A DNA stretch of 64,000 bases from Rutpela maculata (lineage: Eukaryota > Arthropoda > Insecta > Coleoptera > Cerambycidae), in the NCBI GenBank assembly GCA_936432065.2, contig OW386292.2, forward strand, positions 136,477,460-136,541,459. Reading direction: 5' to 3'. Of this stretch, positions 27,401 to 39,400 are shown piece after piece. The notes beneath the pieces were generated by a model. That model was not told the origin of the DNA, did not search any database, and saw nothing but the letters and a program-made list of their open reading frames with translations. The position numbers and the translations under genes were made by a program. Positions within the stretch are counted from its first letter, which is position 1. Every line of letters starts with the position of its first letter.

Positions 27401-30400
27401 CTGCTTTCTGCAAACGGCACAGCACCTCACTATTTATAAAATATTATTTTGGGTATTCAGCAGATAACTTTCAAAGAAATCATTCGTTCCTTTCATATAT
27501 TATTGATCTAAATCTGATCAAGCTAGAATATCAACGAGTAGTCATCTTACAAACAAACTTGTCAATTTCTTTATACATTTACTATGTCTAACATTCAATA
27601 TGAAAAACAAGAAAATAACCATTCTTTCTATATATTGAAGATCTAAGTCTGATCATGCCAATATATTGTCAGAAATCCACCCTTAAGAGGAAATCTTTCA
27701 AGCATCTCTAGCCCTACCTAGAGGATACTCTCATTCAATACGATAAACAAGAAAATAACCATTCTTTCTATATATTGAAGATCTAAGTGTGATCATGCCA
27801 ATATATTATCAGAAATCCACCCTTGCGAGGAAATCTTTCAAGCATCTCTAGCCCTACCTAGATGACTACTCGTTGATATTCTAGCTTGATCAGATTTAGA
27901 TCAATAATATATGAAAGGAACGAATGATTTCTTTGAAAGTTATCTGCTGAATACCCAAAATAATATTTTATAACAATGATGTAAGCAGAAATACAAGATA
28001 TTTATTTTTTAAAAACCTCACTATTTATTTGCACAAAATATATTGTCACTAAACTGTGTAAATATGAATAGAGAATATTATTTAGGTATTAAGCAAATCA
28101 CAACTTAAAATAAAATTACTTTTTCACCAGTTTTTGGTTGGAGAACACGAAAAACATTTATTGACATTAATGGCCGAACTGTCAACTGCGATTATGACAA
28201 TCGAACTGAAGCCGATCGTGCACGAGCGGCCGCGAATACGCCGATGGGCCAATCAGCAACTTATGGGAAGAAGTGCTTTAGAATGGGAGTCTTTCAGCGA
28301 CAAATAAATCAATGCCATTATGTATCTAGATATAAGTTCTTTAATCGGAGTTAGGAACATTGAGATTGTAAGTTTGAGCAAAAAAAAACTCTGTCTGTCT
28401 GTCTGTCGATCTGTCTGTCTGTCTGTAACTTTTTGTGTGCACGTTTACTCTGGAACCGTTTAAGATATTGACTTGAAATTCGGTACACATGTGTATTTTA
28501 ACGAGATCTGGAACTAGGTTATATTTTCATCCTGTTCCGTGGAAGGGTTAGGGGGTAAATGTGTATTTTAACGAGATCTGGAACTAGGTTATATTTTCAT
28601 CTTGTTCCGTGGAAGGGTTAGGAGGTAAATGGGTAAATCAAGCAGGTAAGAGTCCATAAAATTGATATTTAGTATATACAAGGGAAGCTAAGGTCTCAAA
28701 AAAATTTTAGGCATTAGCCACCCCCATTACCATCCCCACTACCACCCGCCTATCACCACCCCGCCCCACTACCGATGTGGGGTATTGTTTTATGGGTTTT
28801 TGGGGTAGAGGATTTCAAATATTGTATTATTAAAGTTCCAGAAACTATTATTTCCACATACAAAATTTTTTCGTTGTAAGTGACTTGGATAGAAAATCTG
28901 GATGTGGAAGTAATGATTCCTCGGCAGCAGTTTTTCAAAGATTTTAAGCAAGTTACTCAAAGAGGATCAGTTTCGAAAAAGTTTGTTATAACAAAAAAGT
29001 TAGCTTATGAAATAACGAAAATAATCCATGAAATAAAAATCTGTTTAGGGTCAGTTAATGTTAGGTGCATTTGAACGTAGCCCTGAAAAGATCACGCTCT
29101 TCAAACAGTCATAACTCTGCTTTAAAAAACCTTTTAACATGTACACTTCTGTGCAATAAAATTTTCGCAATGCCAAAATTAACTAAACATGAAAAAATTT
29201 TAATTCTCTCTAAAATTGAAAAGAGATGGTCTATCAGAGCAGTTGCTAACCATTATCAATTGAATAAAAGTATTATTATGAGCGTGAAGAAAATTGGGAG
29301 GAGGAAGGTAGTGTAAAGAGAATAGACGATCGAGAAGTTCAAATCTCGTTCAAGATGAAGCACTCCTTGGCTATTTGAGGAAAAATCCGTTTCAAACAGC
29401 AGGAAACGCTGTGTTCATGACAAATTTTCCAGCATCGAGGTCAACAGCTAGCCGAAGGATAGGAAAATCGGAAATAAAAAACTGTAAAAGTGCCAAGAAG
29501 ACCATATTATCAGAAGAACACAAGCAAGCACGCATTATGTTTTGTTTAAATTGTGTCTATCGCCCATTGGAGTTTTGGAACAATGTTGTGTTTACCGATG
29601 AAAAAGTTTTTCAGTGATGTAATGACGGACATATGTACAAAATATTAGGTTACATTATTTACACAATAAATACAATCGCAGTTATGTGCAGTCGTATCTG
29701 TGAATTTTTCAACGTCAGTTTTTACATGTGTTATAAATCGAAATCATTCCCATCTAATGGTGTAAAAAAGTTAAAAAAAAACAAAAATACTTAGGTATAT
29801 TTTTCTTCTGGATTAACATTATTCAAATACATTACTTATGACGTTTCACAATCAATGTCAGTTTTTTATAACCTATATGATAATAAGAAAATTTAAATTC
29901 CAAAAAGACTGATTCACAACACTTAATATTAGTGAAAACTGAATTACTTGATTTTTCAAGTGTACGGGATTTTATTGCACAGAAATGTACCTTGGACCAA
30001 ATTAAAGCTTACTACAGTAGCTTAAAATTTTCTTTTGGCAAATTTTGATATCTTTAAAACCAAAAATGATACAAGGAAAATAAAGGAAAAAATTTTGATT
30101 TTTACATAAAAAAGTGCCCGTTTTTTTGGTTCCAGTAAATTCCAAATTGAAAAAAAAATCCAAATCGTGTTTTCTGTTGGTCCTAACCATTATGTATACG
30201 CTCAAATTTTTTTGACCGTGATGAATGCATTATCTAAAATATTTTACACTTAGGTAATGTATTTTGAGAATTTTAGAAAAAATTAATTTGTTTGGCTTTA
30301 AGGTTAAATAACAATATGATAAAGCTATTGGTTATAAAACGAAAGAACTCTGACTTGGTTTAAATTACGATCCATAAGATTTACTGTGTTTAACAAATAT

Positions 30401-33400
30401 TTGATCCATAGTTAAAAATTAAAAACTAAACTGACATTATTTCTCTGTAGGTATTTTACAACACTCGGAAGCTGCCCTGGGCAAGATCCCCCGCTCCCGC
30501 AGCAGAGTTCTAGGTCAATTATTGGAAAAAGTCCGTCCTAACATACAGGAGAGGGAACGCAGCAAGTCGGCAGGTCAGTCTGACAAACCCCTGACAACAC
30601 CCCAAAAACCACCACCTCCCAAGAAGCCGTTTATGTCAAGGTAAATGTAAAGTTTTAACGTTAACTCGTATATGGCAGATACGAATTGTTCACTTCCAAA
30701 ACATCAACTTAAATTTGAAAATTTAAGCACCTTTTTCCATTACCCAACAGCCAGCAGATGAATATCGATAGGCTAGAGGCGCACATCAAGGAAAAGTTAC
30801 ACGACATCATGAACAGGAGGCAGAGTCAGCCCTCGTCAAAGTCTGACACTGAAATGGATAGAAAGCTGATCAAAGATGACAGAAAGCTAAGTAAGACTGA
30901 TCTGGAATCCATTGGTAAGTTCAAATCCAAGATTGGTATATAAAGGGTGATTCACATACAACTCCCCAGGCAACTCTTTCACTTAACTTTAATTGATTCG
31001 AAATTTTCCAAATGGCTGTACAGGGTAGACCAAATTAGGTGGGATTTGAGGTTTTCTCTAAACCTATGGCAGATGGTCAAAAACCGATATCCTGAGCTCG
31101 ATTTTCGAGAAACATTGGTGCAAACTGAAATTGTCTATCTTTTTTCGACTACTGAGCTACAGAGCATTTTTGGAAAATTGGCATTTTTGGACGACCTCTG
31201 TATCTCAAGTGTCGAATCGAAAATCGAGTAACACATTCTTATGGGACTTTAGGGGAAGGTATTAGATTTTTATAGAAACGCGAAATATAACCCAAATATT
31301 GAATTTAATTTTAGACTAGTTTCGGAAAACGAAATAAGAAAAGCATTTAGAAAAGTAAAGTCAAAAACCATGGGTATTGATAACGTAGGTTATGTAATGT
31401 TGAAATGGAGCCTACCTTTTATTGATGTTGTCATAAAAGAAATCATAAATATGTCTTTTGAGACTGAGGAATTTCCAAATATCTGGAAAACTGCTATTGT
31501 AAAACCTATTCCTAAAGTACCTAATGCTGATACATTTAATGATCTTCGACCAATTAACATCTTACCTATACTGTCGAAACTGTGTGAAATTTTAGTTCGT
31601 GAAATGTTACACTAGAATACATCAATACTAATAGTATATTACCGTAAATACAATCTGGGTTCAGAGCAAATTTTAGTACAGCCACAGCGCTACATAAGGT
31701 TACGATGGATATTTCACGAGGGATTGACGAATCAATGGTGAACTGTTTAGTATTATTAGACTACAGTAAAGCATTTGACTTAATAAACCAGGAGCTATTA
31801 ATTTATAAATTAAGTTATTACGGTCTATCAGACCTAGCATGTTTGTGGTTTACAAATTATGTGAAAGATAGAAAACAAATAGTGGAAATAGAGGGTGTAA
31901 GATCAAGACCTGCCAATATAGAACAAGGAGTTGCACAAGGCAGCATATTGGGTCCGATTTTATTTTGTGTCTACACTGCGAGCTTGGCCCAAGTCATACA
32001 ATTTTGTATCATCCACCTGTACGCAGATGACACCCAAATATTAAAATCATTTAATCCCACAGCTGCAAGCTCTGCTTTACATGAAGTAAACTCAGATTTA
32101 GACAAAATAGCAGACTGGTCGAGGGATCATGGACTTACTTTAAATGCAAACAAAAGTTGTTTCTTGATTATTGGAACAAAGCATTCAATAAACAGGTACT
32201 ACAGCTACAATTTCACAACGGTACATATCAAAAACATAGAGATACCCCAAAAAGAGGCGACGAAAAATTTAGGTGTTATTATTGACTCAGAGCTCAAGTT
32301 TGAACTGCATGTAAACAATAAATTAAAATTGTTGTACATGAAGTTAAAGTCACTTTATAAGTTTAAATTTTTACTACAAGATAAAACTAAATATAAGATA
32401 GTTGAATCTCTGTTGTACCCTCATATGGATTATTGTAGAGATGCAACGGATATCCGGTTACTATCCGGTATCCGGCTTATCCGGCCACTTTATTACTATC
32501 CGGCTGAGCACCAGATAGTGACCTGATATCCGGCCAAAACCGGATAGTTAAAAAATAAAAAATGGTATAAATAATGAAACAGTTTCATTATTTTTCACAT
32601 CCTGCATTACAATTATTACTACAAACTGGAAATATCTATAGATTAGTTACTAAATTAATACTTAAAGTTTACCGATGGTAAATTATGGTGAATAAAGACG
32701 AGTTTTTCAGCGTTTGGAGGAGTAGTAGACGATTGCGTTTCTGTTGGTATACGTTGCCAGCTTCTGAAAAGACTGGTTACACTGCTTCAAGGAGCTGAAA
32801 GATATATTTTTACAAACTTTGACAAAAGTATATACTGATTGGAGTTAGTACACCACCATGCGTAAGGGTCACTATTTCTATGAGTCCGTGCTCGTTTCAA
32901 ATAATAATCAATCTCCCTGGCCATTGAACTTTTCTCCGAAACTACTATTTTTTTCGCCACTTTCTCAAAACAGTCCCAGAGAGTGTTTTAAATATCAGCA
33001 GTAACATTAAGCGGGTTTCTCTTACTTTGTTTACTGGAAGGAGAAGTACCACTTTCACTATCACTGCTTGAATATGAATCATCACAACTATTTTTTTAAT
33101 CCTCCAGCAGAATAATTTGACGGGATATTTTAGCATGATTCTTATCAAAAAAACTGGTTTTAAATCTGAGGTCTAGAAGAGTTGCCAGTAAGTATTGTTT
33201 GTCGTCGATGTTGCCAAAACGTGTTTTCAATCCAACTTTCAATGTAAGCCGGATAGTTGGCCGGATATCCGGTATCCGGTACAAGAAGTACGCCGGATAT
33301 CCGGTATTCGGTATCCTTCCAAAACACTATCCGTTGCATCCCTAGATTATTGTCTAAGTGTGTACTATAGTTTCTTAACAGTAGAGTATAAGAATAAGCT

Positions 33401-36400
33401 TCAGCTGGCTCAAAACGCTTGTTTACGTTTCTCATTTAATATAAAAAAGTACGAGCATATCACGCATATCTATAATAATAATGGTATTTTAAAAATGAGT
33501 TGGCGGTTTAGATTACTATTTGGAGTATATCTTTACAAGATCTTGTTGAGCAGAGAACCCAACTATTTGGTTAATTATCTAATACCTAGGCATCAAATAC
33601 ACAACTTGCAACTTAGAAACCAAACGAATTATGAATTTCCGCAGCATAGGACCACTAAATTTGAATGTTGTTTTGCATATGTAGCAGTACAGTTCTTAAA
33701 TAACCCAGCATATGAGTCCTCTCATCTAAATAGATCTGTTGTAAGTTTTAAGAAACATTTAAAAAGACTACTTTGTGGCGAACAATTAAGCAATACAAAT
33801 CATTAGAAGTTAGCTAATATTTTTTGCACATTAGTTGATAAGGGTTTTTATTAGGTATGGTATTTTGTATGTTTTTATGGCAGGTGGTGTGGAAGAACGT
33901 GTTTACGAACACCACCTTTTTGTGTATGTATAATTTGTATATTGTATATTACACAATAAACATTTTTTCTGTTCTATTCTATTCTATTCTACTTTTTTGA
34001 GTAGAATCCATTGCTGATAAGAAGAAAATTATGCATGCCTCAATTTTCGAGATATAGACATAACTAGTGTTTTCTTTAAATTATTTCGTTATTCGATTAC
34101 AAATTAGCTGTCCAACGATATATCATATGTCATATTTATCTCTAGAAAAAGTGGTTAATTTTCGAAAAATTTAATATATTTGTGAGGAGGCCATGGAAAA
34201 CTATTAACAAAAACACTTTTTATAATATAAAATAATTTTACCGAAGGTTTTATTAACTTTCAACGACAAGAAATAGAGCCCTTTGTAGACAATATGCCTG
34301 TAAGACAATTTCAAAGATTAATTTACCAACATGATGGCGCCCCAGGTCATACTTCAAATGAAATACGAAATTATTTAAACGCTCAATTTACCAAACCATT
34401 GTAACAAGTTTTTGTCTTTTTTAATCTGTCGTATTTTGTATCTTGTATCTGTATAAGTTTTACTTATTGTAATTGTAAATTTTATTATTATTTTTTTTTT
34501 TTTTTGATGATGCCCCTTCCATTTGGATGTTTTTTTAAGGCAATAAAGGATTGATTGATTGATCGATTGAATTTGGGGAGGATTGGATTGGTATTTATCG
34601 AAAATCGAGCTCTATATTGGTTTTTACCTTTCTGCCATAGTTTTAGAGAAAACCCCATCCACTGTGGTCTACCCTGTACAAAGATGGCGCTGAAGTGCAA
34701 AATTATTTTTCAATAGCTGTAACGTTGAAATATATCATACGCCATAGGGTACCAAATAGTATATAATTTTGTAAGAATACATTTTTTTGTAAAGCCATTA
34801 GTTTTCAAATTATCTGTCTATCTATTATTAAATTTTTCAAAGTATAATTTGAATTAACCCCTGTATCTTTTTTGTTAATTATTTAAACTAGTGGCCCTAA
34901 GTCTAATTTAATAACTTAAAGCTATGAAATTAACAGACAAATGCGAAATGTTCTCTAAATTCCAAAAATACTAGAATATACAGGGTGTGAAATTCAAAAT
35001 CAGGAGTCACTTTTGGTGAAACCGGAAGTCGTAGAAATTTGACAGATGTATAAAAATCGCATTTTGGTAACATGTGACACATGCCTAGTTTCATCCCCAT
35101 CTGTTAAAAAATAAAGAAATGGCGGCTGGAAAGTGATCTTGTTAACACCCAGTATATACATATATATGTTTTTCATTTGTGGCCAAAACAGTTTTATTGT
35201 CTTTATTTATTTATATAGTAATATTGTGCAATTTATGTTGAACATATTTTTACATTCTTGTAAAACTGAGTGTAACTTTTTAGATCTCCGAAATAAATTA
35301 TTCTTATATAAAAGTAATTTATTTTGTAGCAAAACTTGGTTCTAAGCAAAGAATAATGTACAAGAAAATAGGCAAAAGTTGCGATAAGATCAGTGCTACC
35401 AGCAAATCGGACAGCGAGGTGAAAAAGTGCAAGTCCGAGTCGGAATATCAGAGGATATCGGACGCCACCAGTCAGAACATTAAAGCACTCGTACACGAAA
35501 CTAGGTCCAGCCCGAGCAGCCCCAAGTGCAAGAATAAAGGAAAATTGCCTGCAAAGCAGCCTAAGAAAAAAGTAAGTTTAATTTCAAACAAAGAAATTAA
35601 ATATGCAAAGTGAATACACTAAGTTTCTGATTCACACAAACCAAATGCATGCCAAGCACGGTCCTACGGGAGGGGGGGGGGGGGTAATGGGGGTAATTAC
35701 CTCCTCCCCACTCCCAGAAAGGACACAAAAGGAAGAAAATATTAAGTTTTTTATAACTTTATTAACTCTATACAACAAAAACGAACAAAAAATACGAACT
35801 TATTGCAATATAAATGGACCGCACCCGCGGTCGAGTATCGGCCTTGACGTCACTTGATAGGAACCCGTTAGCCGAAGCGGCTAGCTGCAGCGCGTTATTA
35901 TAGTTTCACAATATTACAAATCATTAACTCAAGCAATGTGTTTTGAAACTTATGCGTGTTTGTGAAGAATTTCAGTTTATCGACTATTTTCACCGATTTA
36001 TATTACTATTCTCTGACGTCACGATGTTGGTGGCAGCGTACTCTTTAAAAGTCGTATATTTCGAAAACCACATATTGGATTCATGTGAAATTTTCAATAT
36101 CGTCTAATTTTAAGTAATACTTTATCCACAAGAAGTAACAACTACTAAATGAAATTCATTAAATGAGCCCATTGGTAGAAATGTTGAGGATAGCATAAGA
36201 ATTACTAAACCGAAAAGTCCCCACCCCTAAATAGTGTGGTTCATCCCCAAGGACTTCGCTTCCACCCCCATTTTCAGGTTTTTTAAATTATCTCGGGAAA
36301 GGTGCACTTTTTGATAAGAATAAGTACCTATATACAACTCAAAATTATTCCTTATAAAATTCTCTATAAAAAACGTCTCTACAATTGTTGTCCTAAAATT

Positions 36401-39400
36401 TATAGTACCATAGGAAATAAGGCTCACACATTAAAGGTTGGTTCCAGTTAACACAATAAATTGTAATCTTTACTATAATCTACTTTAAAGTCCAATGCTT
36501 AATGCTAAAGCAGTAGCTATTAAACTTCACTTAAAAATGTAGCGCTTTCACCCCACCTATAAAAAATATCACAATTTTTAGAGAAGCCAGAATATTGTAC
36601 TTGTTGCCACCCCACCCTAGAGTTAAAGTAATTGGCGCGTTTTTTTTACGTGGTGTCCCCTATATATCTACTCCACTAATTATTAGAAATTGCATTAATT
36701 AATCTTCGTCATCTTTCATAGATTCGACTTTCATGTATGCTTGTCCGTGGCAATGGTAACAAATTGTAGAGCAACGTAAGCCTGCTCTTCTACAACTGCA
36801 TCTGTTTTCGCACCCTAACTTGCATGAACAAGAAATTAGTGTTAAAACAGATTTGGGAGCTTGTTCTTTTGTTGTCATAGTTGGGGTTAATATACTGCCG
36901 ACTTTCGTTCATCCCCGATGAGTAGCTTCTAGCGTAACATTTTTCCAGGTTTGCATTTGGTAAAAAACGCTATATGAGTGTTGCCGAGCAGAAGTTGGTG
37001 GTAGTTTTGATAACATTACAGTAGGATTCGCTTTACTAACAAGTTTGTTAAAAGATATGAATCTGTATACATCTAGACTTTTTTCTGCGGAGGAAGAGTT
37101 GTATAAAGCTAGAATAAGCTCTCCTACTTCTGTAATTTCTTCATGACTAGCTTTTTCATTATTAAAAGTTTGCACGATGTCTTGTAAGTCATCTCTTTTA
37201 TTAAGCACATTGATTGCATTAACCTTTCCTTTGGAACAAACGCTGAGGTTGTGTCGCAACCACTAATGGTGTGTGCAAATAGTAGTTTCTTTGCATTTTT
37301 TTTTAAAAAGTTGAGAATTGTAAATCTCGGGAACTGTAAATCCTTTTGCTGGTATTACCTTGTTTTTATTTTAAAAATTTAATGTCTGTTGGATGGAGAA
37401 AGAGCAATAAGAAGGACTATCATGTCAATATCTTGCCCTACGACAACAGCTGTGTCGCACTTATAACATTTTTTGATAACAGTTTGTACTATTAATAAAT
37501 CAGCGTCATCCGCAGCAACGGACCCCTCGATTCCTTCTTTCCTAAATTTTTTCACCAGTTCTGCAATCAAACATTCTTTGTTAAACAAATGACTAAGGAA
37601 CTTCTGCTGAGTTTGAGAAACAACAGGGTTTCATAAAGTATACGCAACTACTTGAAAAATCAAAATCAAAATAATGATTTTTTATAAACTCGGGACATGT
37701 AAATCACGATCATGGTAGTTTTTCCCTAAACTCAGTGTGTTTTATGCCTGAGGAGCAAGTCACAGTCTCGACTCAAACTATGAATTCTGATGTCCAGAGC
37801 ATCACTATATGTCATCTAAATGTCAGAAGCATGCGAAATAAAATATCTGATTTTGAAGTTCTTTTACACTCGCTAGGATATCCCGAAGTCGTCTGTGTCA
37901 CAGAGACTCATTATATGGAAGAGGAAATTAAGCATATAAACTTATACCCGTACTTTCTAGCAGACTTTTTCTGTCGTAACTCCTGCGGAGGCGGGGGTGT
38001 AGCTATATTTGTCAAGGACGGTCTTGATGAAATCGCAAAAGAGTGCAGTGTAAAAAAAAAAGAATCTTACTTCGAATATGCTCTAATCGAGATCAGCTTA
38101 AACATCAAAAATAAGATAAAAGTCGGGTGCATCTATAGAGCTCCCAATTACTCCAATTATAACAAATTCTTAAACTGTATGTGCGATCTCTTACATGTAG
38201 CTTTTAATACTAACACTATAAACATGTGGTGACTTCAATATAAATCTAGATGATAAGTGTATTGATAGGCATGGTAGGGAATTTTCTAACTTAATTAGGT
38301 CATTCGGGCTCAATGTATGCATAACTGAGCATACTCGTGTAACAAACAATTCAAAAACTATTATTGACAATATATTTTGTAATATTGATTCACTATTGTT
38401 AAATCCTACTGTTGTATGCTGTGATATCTCTGACCATTTTTTGCAGCATATTACTTATAACTATGATCTTATTGAGAAAAAAGAGGTTCATCCTGAGATT
38501 AGGTTCAGAAGATCCTTTAATAATTTGAATAATATAGCCAAATTTAATCACTTATTATCTCTTGAAAAGTGGGATTTTTTGAACACTGATGAAAACAGTA
38601 ACATTAAATTCGAACATTTCTATTATATATTTCTCAGGCTTATGGATTGTGCTTTCCCGCTTGAACCTGTCACTATCCATAAGAAGTCTGGCCCTAGTAA
38701 ACCTTGGATTACCCAACAACTGATTGATGAGGGTAAACTTGTCAGAGATGTATTCAAATTATATAAAGAAACTATGGATGAAAATGTCCTTATTCGTTAT
38801 AATATTTTAAAGAAAAACCACTCAGTGCATTTAAAAACGGCTAAAAAAAACTATTATAATTCACTAATATTAAACTCCAGTAACAAATCTACCACAGCTT
38901 GGAAAATAATAAATGGTCAAGTGAAAAACAGGAAATCACATAATATACCTTCATGCCTGCTGGATGACACAGGGCGCAATATTAGTAATTATCATGATGC
39001 TACTCAAGCTTTCAATGATTATTTTATAAACTCTATAAACGATTTAACAAAAGATCTGTCTGTAAATCGGCAGGCTGTCTCTGAAATTCGTGAAAAGACA
39101 TTTTTCTTATTTCCTATTACAGCTCATGAAGTTCATTCAATATTAATGAAAATATCCAACAAGCATTCTGCAGGGTATGATGAGATACCCTGTTCGCTTC
39201 TAATCAAAGTCGCTGATAACATCACTAATTGTATTACCTCGCTTATTAATTTTTCATTCCAGGACGGTATGTTTCCAACACTTTTAAAAAAAACACTTAT
39301 TGTCCCAATCTACAAAAAAGGTGATATATCACAGATCTCGAACTGTAGAGGAATTGCCCCACTCTCAGCTCTCTCTAAATTATATGAAAATGCCTTTCAT

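Larger units (their letters stand above)
30950..34740. mobile_element. Mariner-like element with nested insertions in RNF207-like intron 8
   Basis: Inverted arms near 31017-31115 and 34595-34685 share CTGTACAGGGTAGACCA, CTATGGCAGA and GAGCTCGATTTTCGA. Near 34270-34401 a plus-strand frame reads EIEPFVDNMPVRQFQRLIYQ and then HDGAPGHTSNEIRNYL, the second catalytic block of a Tc1/mariner transposase. A non-LTR element (31300-34000) carrying a hAT insertion lies inside, and a short (TTGA)n-tailed fragment lies at 34400-34570. Confidence 0.55.

Noticed and set aside
27593..27860. Tandem repeats as a CRISPR-like array
   Set aside because: Only two 140-bp units with no spacers, in an insect-type genome and inside a TIR element.
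34488..34700. 70-codon minus-strand frame
   Set aside because: It spans a retroelement tail and an inverted arm, both non-coding repeats.
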